Source: Rhizobium mesosinicum | GTDB lineage: Bacteria; Pseudomonadota; Alphaproteobacteria; Rhizobiales; Rhizobiaceae | Reading direction: 5' to 3' | Assembly: GCF_019511345.1 (NCBI RefSeq) | Contig: NZ_JAEUAK010000003.1 | Location: 310,001-374,000, forward strand | Length of the DNA stretch: 64,000 bases | Part shown: positions 55,681 through 62,981 of the stretch, piece by piece | Position numbering within the stretch: the stretch's first letter is position 1 | How the letters are laid out: every line of letters starts with the position of its first letter | The notes under the pieces: model-generated | Database searches by the model: none | What the model was told of the DNA's origin: nothing | The model's input: only the letters and a program-made list of their open reading frames with translations | Position numbers and translations under genes: made by a program

Positions 55681-56772
55681 GTGAGTGAAATGATAAAGAA
55701 AACTGAGGACAGCTTATCCACGGAGGGAGCGTCAGCCCTGATGGCCGATGTCGCCCGTCTGGCTGGCGTCGCAACCTCAACGGTCAGCCGTGCTCTGGCC
55801 AATCCAGGCCGCGTTAATGAGAAGACTAGGGAAAGGATTGCAGCCGCAGCCGAACAACTCGGCTATACGCCCAATGCCGCTGCCCGCAATCTGCGGGTGG
55901 GTAAGTCGAACGTGATCATGATCATCCTGCCGGGCTCGCTGCATTATGGTGCGTCCCAGATCATCCCTCAGGTTCTGGAGGCAGTGAATCGCACGGTTAT
56001 CCGCAACGGCTATAATCTGATGATCGCAAACCTCGACCGTGACGAAAGTTCCGAGCGGCATATCCTTGATCTTGCCTTCGGAGGGACGGTGAGGGGTGCA
56101 TTGATCTTGTCGTCGCAGTTGCCGGTGGTCGCCAACAGATCGCTTGCCGAGGCGGGATTGCCGATCGTTTCGCTTTTGCTCGACATGAGCGACACCTCTG
56201 TTCCGAGCATCATCACAAACGACAGGCAGGCTGTCAAAGAGGCCGGCCGGGAGCTCCTGGCACTCGGGCATCGCCGCTTTCTCTATATCGCCGGCCCGAC
56301 GGGCAACTATCACGACATCGAACGCTATGCCGGTCTCGTCGAAGCCCTGCAGGAGGCGGGGCTTTCCGAACGGCATGTAACGCGCTCCGGGGGCCAGTTC
56401 ACCTTCCAGTTCGGATTTGAAACGGGTCTGCAGGCTGCCGAGGACTTTGCAAGGCTCGACGAAAAACCGACCGCCGTCGTGGCGACGAGCGACGATATGG
56501 CAATCTCCTTCATGAGCAAGGTTCAGAAAATGGGGTGGCGGGTACCCGAGGACCTGTCGATCGTCTCGTTCGACGGATCTCCGGTCTGCGAATATTGTGC
56601 GCCGCCGCTCTCGACGATCGAGCAGCCCATGGAGGCTCTCGGGGAGACCGCGACGGAATTCCTGATTGCCAGGATGGAAAAGTCCGATGAGAGGCGAGAA
56701 TTGCGTGTCGTCATTCCGAGCCGGTTCATCCGCCGCGACAGTATCGCGGTGAACTCGAAATTGGCGACATGA
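55681..56772 (+). CDS. LacI-family transcriptional regulator
   Basis: Repressor of 360-363 residues. The helix-turn-helix is DVARLAGVATSTVSRALANP, followed by the hinge VNEKTRERIAAAAEQLGYTP and a ligand-binding domain (ALGHRRFLYIAGPTGNYHDI, EDLSIVSFDGSPVCEYCAPP). Translation may begin at GTG 55681 or ATG 55690; neither has a strong ribosome site. An unusually long 20-residue tail precedes the HTH. It is divergent from the isomerase/ABC/GMC operon, and two related palindromes lie between them. Confidence 0.92.
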   Translation: MSEMIKKTEDSLSTEGASALMADVARLAGVATSTVSRALANPGRVNEKTRERIAAAAEQLGYTPNAAARNLRVGKSNVIMIILPGSLHYGASQIIPQVLEAVNRTVIRNGYNLMIANLDRDESSERHILDLAFGGTVRGALILSSQLPVVANRSLAEAGLPIVSLLLDMSDTSVPSIITNDRQAVKEAGRELLALGHRRFLYIAGPTGNYHDIERYAGLVEALQEAGLSERHVTRSGGQFTFQFGFETGLQAAEDFARLDEKPTAVVATSDDMAISFMSKVQKMGWRVPEDLSIVSFDGSPVCEYCAPPLSTIEQPMEALGETATEFLIARMEKSDERRELRVVIPSRFIRRDSIAVNSKLAT

Positions 56773-56809
56773 TCTTTTTATAAGGCTGCGCGGCTAGCCG
56801 AACGGCCGA

Positions 56810-57061
56810 TCAGTGCAATTCGATATTCATGGCCGCGAGCAACGGGTCCAGTCCAGGAAGATCTTCGTCCGTCGCTCTGCGCAGTTCCCGCGTAACCGCC
56901 GCCAATGCCGCGTCGAGAGACTGAGCGCTCGGTTCGATCTTCAAATCCTCCGCCACCGCTTTTGCATAGGTGATCATTCGAGCCAAAGCCATCAGCTCGT
57001 CAAGATTATCCATGGCTTCTGCCGATTCGTACCGGCGTTTTCCCGACCCTATGACCGACAT
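56810..57061 (-). CDS. Small helical protein of unknown function, downstream of tfuA-like gene
   Basis: I do not recognise this 83-residue protein. It is predicted mainly helical (LDELMALARMITYAKAVAED, LDAALAAVTRELRRA), acidic towards the C-terminus, without signal peptide or cysteines. The start at 57061 (MSVIGSGKRR) follows GGAG at good spacing; a start at 57091 is less likely. It lies 93 bp after the TfuA-like gene on the same strand and may be the last gene of that operon. Coding reality rests on the ribosome site and composition only. Confidence 0.55.
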   Translation of the reverse strand: MSVIGSGKRRYESAEAMDNLDELMALARMITYAKAVAEDLKIEPSAQSLDAALAAVTRELRRATDEDLPGLDPLLAAMNIELH

Positions 57062-57154
57062 ATCGATTCTCCAGATTACCCGGACGACCATAAGGACAGT
57101 TCAGTGCTAAAGTGCGTGAAAAACGCGTGAAACACCTTGTGGGTGCAATAGACC

Positions 57155-57874
57155 CTAACTCTTTGAGCGGGCTAGTTGTTCTGCCCAAAGCGTCGTTTTC
57201 TTGAATTCCCAATGGCGTTCTGTCGGCACGCGCTGATCATGGGCGGCGCGAACAGCTTCGAGAAGAGCCAGGGCATCGATGCGTTTCTGATCGACTGCGT
57301 GCGTCTTCAGCATGGTCAGCCAGTACTCCTCTTGCGATGCGGGTATTGCCGAACATGCACGAACGATGAGAGCCCAGCTTCTCTTCTTGAAGAAGAGATT
57401 TGCTGCGGTCAGTTCGAGAGCCAGGCGAAAGGCTTCGTCGAAAAGCTGCAGCCTCTCCATCTTGTCCAAAGTACTTCTCACATTGACCATCGGCACGGTC
57501 AGCGGTTTACCGCCAAGTTCCATCGGCTCGTGCAGAAGCGCGACGTCGGCGTCGTCGACGACGGTTTTGCTGACATAGTCGTTGAAAATCCGGCCAACGC
57601 CGATCATTCCGAACGCTTGGCATTCGGCGGCGCGCAAGGCGCCCATGCTGGCGGCGCCTAGGACTGTGACATTGAGCGAGAGCGCAAAGAGAATCTCCTT
57701 ATGCCAAACCGGTGCGGTATTTTCAAAGCCGCCGTCGACCAGGCCTATAACGTTTGCGCCATCTTCCACCGCCCTTAGCACATCTCCCTGAACAGCGGGC
57801 GGCCGCAGAGCGATATCCGTCGCGGCGTGGTTTGCCGCGTCAGGCAAGCTCGGACCGACGAAGACGACCTTCAC
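57155..57874 (-). CDS. TfuA-like protein (YcaO partner)
   Basis: Protein of 239 residues with the TfuA core: VFVGPSLPDAA at the N-terminus, RPPAVQGDVLRAVEDGANVI, IGLVDGGFENTAPVWHKEIL and VLGAASMGALRAAECQAFGM. TfuA was first described in trifolitoxin biosynthesis in Rhizobium. TfuA proteins work with YcaO enzymes in thioamide formation, where they are thought to supply or activate sulfur; the mechanism is family knowledge, not seen here. Its ATG overlaps the YcaO stop by four bases (ATGA), indicating translational coupling. The C-terminal 80 residues are a helical extension. It would act in the cytoplasm in a complex with YcaO. Confidence 0.92.
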   Translation of the reverse strand: MKVVFVGPSLPDAANHAATDIALRPPAVQGDVLRAVEDGANVIGLVDGGFENTAPVWHKEILFALSLNVTVLGAASMGALRAAECQAFGMIGVGRIFNDYVSKTVVDDADVALLHEPMELGGKPLTVPMVNVRSTLDKMERLQLFDEAFRLALELTAANLFFKKRSWALIVRACSAIPASQEEYWLTMLKTHAVDQKRIDALALLEAVRAAHDQRVPTERHWEFKKTTLWAEQLARSKS

Positions 57875-59007
57875 GCGCGCATCGCCCTTGCAAGCGCACG
57901 GTGGCCGAAACGATGGAGCCTATTGCCCGCGGGGTTCTCAAGATCGGGTATGAATATCTTTACCACCGAAAACGGCAGGTTCGCAGGCGTCAGGGGGAGG
58001 GCAATCACCGAGCCGATCCCGCGTTCGCGAAGTCTTGTCAGCAGCTTATGCGACAGGACGGATATGTTCCCGGCTGGTCTTGTGGCGGCTACAGATCCAG
58101 AAGCGGGAACGGCAAGAAAGGCACTGCGGGTTTGTGCCGGAAGCGGCATCGCGAACAATTCGGGCCAGACATCGTCGCGGGCGCCACTGATATAGGTCAA
58201 TCTCGACTGAAGCGCTTCCGTTACGGCGCGGATTGCCGCCCTCACGGCCCAGGGATGAGCGCCACTGCCGCCGGTGACCTCGACAAAGCGGAGCGGCGCT
58301 TTTCCGTTGACGGCTGATGGAGCGACGAGCGCGGTATAGCAGGGGATATCGATATCGCTTGTGATATCGAAGAGTTTCAAGATGAGCCCGGCAGCCTCGA
58401 TCCTGTCGATCAGGCCTGAGAGCGCGGCGTCGGCAAAACTCCTGGGATCGACGCAGCAGGCGTAGCGCCGGTCATCGCTGCCGATCTGCCAGAGGACATG
58501 AGCATCGCGCTCGATACGCTCCAGGATGCCATGAAATATCGCCTCTTCCAACGTGTTGCCCGAGGCAAGCCCATCTGACGACATCCAGAACCGGTTCTGC
58601 CGCGTTCGGTCGAGGAGAGCGGCATCCTGCGGAACATGGATCGGCAGGTCGTGAAGCAGTTCGGTTGCCAGGCTCCAGGTCAGTTCCTCGTCTTCGCCCA
58701 CGACCTGCTCGCCGGCTGCGATCAGGCAATCGAGCGGCTCGGCGCGATCACCCCGGCCTCGCAGGTCTCTTGCCGACGAAACTGTCGTCATCGTGGTGGG
58801 TTCGCCCGCCACCGCACGTTCCAGGGCTTCCATCGCCGCCGAGACTTTGGCGTCGATATCCTCAAGTCCCTTGCCTTGGGCGATGACAATGGAGCGGGAG
58901 TTTGGCGTGTACGCGCACCAGACCGGAAGGCCGACACAATCGAGATCGGTCTGTCGTGACAGGCGCGTGACCCCCATTTTCTCTAAATAGGGAGCAACGC
59001 GGGACAA
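57871..59007 (-). CDS. YcaO-domain enzyme (probable thioamide-forming type)
   Basis: ATP-dependent YcaO enzyme that activates a peptide backbone amide. ATP/Mg motifs are intact: S56-x3-E60-x2-E63-R64 (SAAMEALER), IERD at 165-168 and TEALQSRLTYISGARDD from 263. The C-terminus lacks the PxPxP of azoline cyclodehydratases, and TfuA follows with a four-base overlap, so thioamidation is the better guess. The first conventional start is TTG 59007, which has no ribosome site. The frame is open upstream to a TGA at 59074-59076, and this stretch (SDLYSDRTITPRDT) resembles the usual YcaO N-terminus. A CTG at 59061 has AAGG nine bases before it and is an alternative start, as is read-through from the 72-residue ORF, which is in the same frame. 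Confidence 0.9.
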   Translation of the reverse strand: MSRVAPYLEKMGVTRLSRQTDLDCVGLPVWCAYTPNSRSIVIAQGKGLEDIDAKVSAAMEALERAVAGEPTTMTTVSSARDLRGRGDRAEPLDCLIAAGEQVVGEDEELTWSLATELLHDLPIHVPQDAALLDRTRQNRFWMSSDGLASGNTLEEAIFHGILERIERDAHVLWQIGSDDRRYACCVDPRSFADAALSGLIDRIEAAGLILKLFDITSDIDIPCYTALVAPSAVNGKAPLRFVEVTGGSGAHPWAVRAAIRAVTEALQSRLTYISGARDDVWPELFAMPLPAQTRSAFLAVPASGSVAATRPAGNISVLSHKLLTRLRERGIGSVIALPLTPANLPFSVVKIFIPDLENPAGNRLHRFGHRALARAMRA

Positions 59008-59073
59008 TGTATCCCGCGGCGTAATTGTTCGGTCGGAATAAAGATCGGAATGACCGGTCAGCGTCGCTCGCCT

Positions 59074-59292
59074 TCAGCCATCCACGTGACCGGAGAAGAC
59101 TGCCTGCGCCGACGAGACGGCGATTGCGAAATCGACGTTCTTGATGAATGTGCCGCCAGCCTCGCGCTGCTTAACGGCTGCCGCCAGATCGGTGCCTGCA
59201 GGCACCTGCAGCGGTGTCACAGTCTTCGCGTCGATATCCACGAGCCACAGCCCCTGATCGCCAGATACACCCAGTACAACAACTTTTGCCAT
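59074..59292 (-). CDS. 72-residue small protein, candidate substrate of the YcaO-TfuA pair
   Basis: Small protein without recognised family. It begins MAKVVVLGVSGDQGLWLVDI and ends SSAQAVFSGHVDG. It has no cysteine and no signal peptide. Alternating hydrophobic residues suggest two beta strands followed by a helix (DLAAAVKQREAGG) and another strand. The ATG is preceded by GAGGGG, which overlaps the stop codon of the BTAD regulator gene ten bases upstream, so translation is coupled. Position directly before YcaO makes it the best candidate for a modified peptide or an accessory recognition protein. The YcaO gene continues in the same frame after its TGA. It does not look like a classical leader-core precursor, so the role is open. 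Confidence 0.75.
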   Translation of the reverse strand: MAKVVVLGVSGDQGLWLVDIDAKTVTPLQVPAGTDLAAAVKQREAGGTFIKNVDFAIAVSSAQAVFSGHVDG

Positions 59293-59302
59293 GAAATTCC
59301 CC

Positions 59303-61141
59303 TCAGCTTCGTGAAAATCCGGCCTTGAAAAGACCGTCCCGGTAAAGTTCCTTTTGCCATCGCTCCTTGAACGGCACCAAGGCAAGCCATTTCTCGACCT
59401 CGAACGCGGGATTGAGGAGCTCGGCGCGGTGCCGATAAAACTGCGCCCGTCTTCGATCGCCGATCATCGCGCAGCTGGCGGCCGCGATGCGATAGGCTGG
59501 TGCCTTGTCTTTCATCCGATCGACATAGGCAAGCGCCTCTTCGTAACGTTCAAGGAAGTAGCTCGCTCCAGCCGCACACCAGAGGTAAGCGTCGGGTGCA
59601 ATCGGATTGAGCGAGATCGCTTTCCTGATCTTGTCGAGCGCATCTTGCGGCCGCGATGCGTGGACGAGTGTGTCCGCGTGGCTGTAGATCACGTCGGCAT
59701 AATGCGGGCTGAGGCTTTCGGCGAGGCCAAGTGCTGCAACACTGTCATCGACAGCACCCTGGTACAGCTTCGTTACGCCAAGTTCCCGATGCCCGGCTGC
59801 CGATTCCGGATCTCTTTCTATCGCCCGAAGCGCTTGATCTTCCGCACGCTGCAGCAGGGCGGGATCGCCTTGCGCAGTCAACAGCCACTCGCTGGTGAAT
59901 GTTCGCGCCAAGCCTGTGAAAGCAGGGGCATAGTCGGGAGAAAAATGCAGCGCGTGCTTAAAGGATTTTCGCGCGCGTCTGATGTAAGGCAGGTTGAGCT
60001 TGGTAAGCAGGCCGGCACCGACAAGGTAGGAATGATAAGCCTCTGGCTCAGCCTCGTTGCGAAGACGAATGCTTTCGTTGCGCTTCAATTGTCCCGAAAC
60101 GGCGTCGGCAAGCTTCTGGGCGATCAATCGCCTTTGCGTCGGCAGCGTTTCGAGTGCCATTTCAAATCGGGCTGCCCACAAAATCTCGTCAGTGGGGAAA
60201 TAAATGAGTTGCGCATAAAGCCCCTCTCCGGAAAGCCGCGTGTCCAAAAGGTAGGAAATCGAATGGCGTTGAACGACGGTGGCCTTGTCGGAGTCGCGCT
60301 GGATCTGCTCGGCTGTATGGGGGGCGACGACGGATATGTTGCGCAGGGCGCAAAGCTCGATCGTGACATCCTCGATGAGGGCGTCGGCAATTGCCGCCTC
60401 TCGTGTCAGGGCCGCTGCGCCGGGCGGCAGCAGCACAAGCCGCGGCGCTGACGGCCCGGTTAAGATTTGCGGCATGCTGTCTTGTTGCTCGGCGATGCGA
60501 CTGCTTGCCATTGCCACGGTTCCGGCCACCTGCGGCCGGCGTTGCGAATGATCGTCCGCCGTGCCACGAAGGATGGAGCGGATTTGTTCGTCGCCGGGAA
60601 AGGCCTCAAGAAGTTGAAGCCCCGAGCGGCGCAGAAGCCGACGCTCCTCGTCGTCGCGAATATGATCCGCAGCTCTGATGAAGATGTCTCTCAGGGTAAG
60701 CAGATGTAGCTGCCGCTCGCGCTCGATCCATCCATCGATTGCTCTGGTGGATGCACTGAGACCGGGAATAAAGCCACGTTGCACAAGGTCGCCGACGGCC
60801 GCCAATTGCGCCACCGGCGGCCCTTCCTTTCGCAATATGTCGAGATCGACTGACAGAGCTTGCTTGTTCAAGGTGACGAAAGGCGGCCCGAAATTCAGTA
60901 TCTGTTCGTCGGATGTCGTGGTTGTGTCGCGAATGCGGGAAATCAGTTTGCGCAAATTGAGATCGGCGAGATGATCTCCTGTCTCGTTCCATAAGAACCG
61001 CGCAAGCTCTTGTCGGCTGCGTTGTTGATCCGGCGAGCAATACAGGTAGGCGAGCATCACCAGGGCCTTGACCGGATAGCGCATCGCCGCGCCCAGGTCG
61101 TCTGTCAGTCGTAACTCGCCAAAGGTCTGGAGGTGAAGCAC
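59303..61141 (-). CDS. SARP-like BTAD regulator with TolB-like and TPR domains
   Basis: Transcription regulator of 612 residues. The N-terminal winged helix (FGELRLTDDLGAAMRYPVKA, SRQELARFLWNETGDHLADL) resembles OmpR/SARP DNA-binding domains and is followed by a bacterial transcriptional activator domain to about residue 190. A TolB-like segment (ALIEDVTIELCALRNISVVA) and tetratricopeptide repeats occupy the rest, ending in PFKERWQKELYRDGLFKAGF. The C-terminal part parallels that of the class III cyclase at 32078. SARP/BTAD proteins often control peptide and secondary-metabolite clusters. It lies eight bases after the Xre gene and ten before the 72-residue gene, so it is inside the YcaO operon. 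Confidence 0.9.
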   Translation of the reverse strand: MLHLQTFGELRLTDDLGAAMRYPVKALVMLAYLYCSPDQQRSRQELARFLWNETGDHLADLNLRKLISRIRDTTTTSDEQILNFGPPFVTLNKQALSVDLDILRKEGPPVAQLAAVGDLVQRGFIPGLSASTRAIDGWIERERQLHLLTLRDIFIRAADHIRDDEERRLLRRSGLQLLEAFPGDEQIRSILRGTADDHSQRRPQVAGTVAMASSRIAEQQDSMPQILTGPSAPRLVLLPPGAAALTREAAIADALIEDVTIELCALRNISVVAPHTAEQIQRDSDKATVVQRHSISYLLDTRLSGEGLYAQLIYFPTDEILWAARFEMALETLPTQRRLIAQKLADAVSGQLKRNESIRLRNEAEPEAYHSYLVGAGLLTKLNLPYIRRARKSFKHALHFSPDYAPAFTGLARTFTSEWLLTAQGDPALLQRAEDQALRAIERDPESAAGHRELGVTKLYQGAVDDSVAALGLAESLSPHYADVIYSHADTLVHASRPQDALDKIRKAISLNPIAPDAYLWCAAGASYFLERYEEALAYVDRMKDKAPAYRIAAASCAMIGDRRRAQFYRHRAELLNPAFEVEKWLALVPFKERWQKELYRDGLFKAGFSRS

Positions 61142-61149
61142 GAGAGCTC

Positions 61150-61584
61150 TCAGGCGCCGGTTTCTGGATGAATGATGTCGTCGATCTCAGGGTGTGTGTC
61201 TCTTGCCAGGCTCTTGGCAAGGGCGACAAGCTTCTGCCGGATAGCCGGGCTTTCGATCGCCATGAAGGCGCGATTGAGGGCTTGGGCATCTTTCGATGCC
61301 AAAAATGCATTCACATCATCCCTGCCGTTGCTGACAAGGCTGTAGGTTGTAGGCTCGGTGTCGTTTTCGAAAAAGAATTGAACGGGGACGCCCAATGTCT
61401 CGGCGATGGATTGCAGCCGGCCCGCGCCAATGCGGTTTGTGCCTTTTTCATACTTCTGAATCTGCTGGAAGGTGACGCCTATCCGTTCGGCAAGTCCGAC
61501 CTGCGATAGCCTGAGCACCTTGCGGCGTGCTCGCACTCTGCTGCCGACATAGGCATCAATCGATGTGGGCGACTTGGCCTTCAT
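61150..61584 (-). CDS. Xre-family (Cro/CI-type) transcriptional regulator
   Basis: DNA-binding protein of 144 residues. The HTH spans residues ~15-70 (ARRKVLRLSQVGLAERIGVT, FQQIQKYEKGTNRIGAGRLQ). The C-terminal half (residues 75-144) is helical, acidic, and typical of rhizobial PraR-like Xre regulators. The ATG has GGAGG eight bases upstream. It is the first gene of the YcaO-TfuA operon, with an AT-rich promoter region from about 61620 to 61740. It probably autoregulates the operon. Confidence 0.92.
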   Translation of the reverse strand: MKAKSPTSIDAYVGSRVRARRKVLRLSQVGLAERIGVTFQQIQKYEKGTNRIGAGRLQSIAETLGVPVQFFFENDTEPTTYSLVSNGRDDVNAFLASKDAQALNRAFMAIESPAIRQKLVALAKSLARDTHPEIDDIIHPETGA

Positions 61585-62173
61585 GGCTGGAACCTCCGGT
61601 CACAGATGATCATTGCGAGGTTTGCGGCAAAATGCAACCGAAAGTAATATAATAATTTTCCTCAGCGGTGCAGCGACATGAGTAACGTTTTGCCGATATT
61701 CAGATTTCCTGCACCGAAAATTATCTAATGCCAGAACAAGCGTATGAGAGTAAAAGAACCGGTTTGGAAAGCAGCAGAGCTTGAAAAAACGTTCTCTGAT
61801 TGCTTTCGGCACAAGGAGACAAAGTGTTTTCTTAAAGAATAAATGCGGAAGTTAGGTGCCTTCAGTTCACGCGTGGACAAACACCATTTGCTATTAGGCA
61901 ATTTTCTGATTCGCCCAAGCAGCCTGTTGCTTGAGCATGGAAAGACGGCCCCTTCTACCGGCCCCAAACTTTGGGCGAGTGGGCCTGAGCGAGCCATCCC
62001 GAGCCGGTCCGATACCTTCCTGGTGCCTGCGCTGGCAACGCCGACAAATCGTCAGACCAGAGATGATTTTCAGTCTCGATCTTCCTGACAGGTTGAGGTC
62101 CAGCGGCGGATTGATCACATCCTTGCCGGATATGGAGGAGACACTGTAGGGAAGGTTCCGCACGGAGGACGCC
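61585..62173. other. Intergenic region between divergent units
   Basis: About 590 bp without a credible gene. The left half (to about 61850) is AT-rich and should hold the promoter of the Xre operon. The right half is GC-rich, with a short CCCAAA-C-TTTGGG inverted repeat near 61965. I do not recognise a named element. Confidence 0.4.
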
Positions 62174-62860
62174 ATGGGTAGGACAATCAAACGAGAAGCA
62201 GATCTACTTATCACCGATGAGAAAGAGCCGGTGAAGCGCAGGCTGCGGGAACGGGGTGCTGCGGAACGCCCGGTGGAACTCGACAATTTCCTGAACTTGC
62301 TTGCCCGCGTGATGCTGCATGCATCGGCTTCGACGATGGCGAGCTTCGTTGCGGGAAAAGTCTTTCAGAAGCTTGAACGCACGGGAACGCTGCGCGACAA
62401 GCGGCTCCACGACACCGGAACCCCTTCCGGCCTCGAGGACGCTCTTCGAATCGCAATCGCTGCTCGAGACATACATGCCGAGATCGCGCAGAGCGTTTGG
62501 CACCTCGCTGAATCGCTTCTATGGATCAGGGGCAGAAGCGGACCATTTGCCAGCCTGAATTTCGAGAAAGCCCATGCACACAGCGTGATCGTCGGCCCAG
62601 GTGGTCTGGAAGACCGGGCCGATATCCGGATTGGCCTCACATACATGGAGCCCTACAGCCGTTTTCCGGATCACGTGCAACGGTTTTCGCGGGCTTTCCT
62701 GTTGCTTTCCCCCTGCGAGCTTTCGATAGCCGGAGAGAGCTGGTTTTCGACCGGAATAGGCGGCGTCTTTGCCGCTGAAGCGGGCCAATCATTTGCCATG
62801 CGCTGCACCACCACTCCGCTTCTCGCGGTCTGGTGCCATGTCGAAGAGATCGGGAGGTAA
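62174..62860 (+). CDS. DMSP-lyase-family-like cupin, probably without full metal site
   Basis: Protein of 228 residues. Its second half resembles the dimethylsulfoniopropionate lyase family of cupins (AHAHSVIVGPGGLEDRADIR, SWFSTGIGGVFAAEAGQSFA, TTPLLAVWCHVEEIG). In that family a first beta-strand motif H-x-H-x4-E-x-Y and a later His bind the metal. Here the matching stretch reads DHVQRFSRAF, and the later His position is Phe (SFAMR), so only His167 remains by my alignment from memory. DMSP cleavage is therefore unlikely. The ATG follows GGAGG at a reasonable distance. It lies 121 bp before the Cys/Met PLP gene on the same strand. Confidence 0.6.
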   Translation: MGRTIKREADLLITDEKEPVKRRLRERGAAERPVELDNFLNLLARVMLHASASTMASFVAGKVFQKLERTGTLRDKRLHDTGTPSGLEDALRIAIAARDIHAEIAQSVWHLAESLLWIRGRSGPFASLNFEKAHAHSVIVGPGGLEDRADIRIGLTYMEPYSRFPDHVQRFSRAFLLLSPCELSIAGESWFSTGIGGVFAAEAGQSFAMRCTTTPLLAVWCHVEEIGR

Positions 62861-62981
62861 ACGGCAATAAATGCCTGGTCATCTGCCAAGAGGTGTTTCT
62901 CTGTGGCTGCGGCGCTCCAGATATGAGTGAGGCCTGGCACATTGTTGGTGCCGGAAAGCCGCTCATTGAGGGAGACGTTTC

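Noticed and set aside
57155..61584. Calling the YcaO operon a trifolitoxin cluster
   Set aside because: Only TfuA- and YcaO-like genes are shared; the other tfu genes and a TfxA-like short precursor are not seen.
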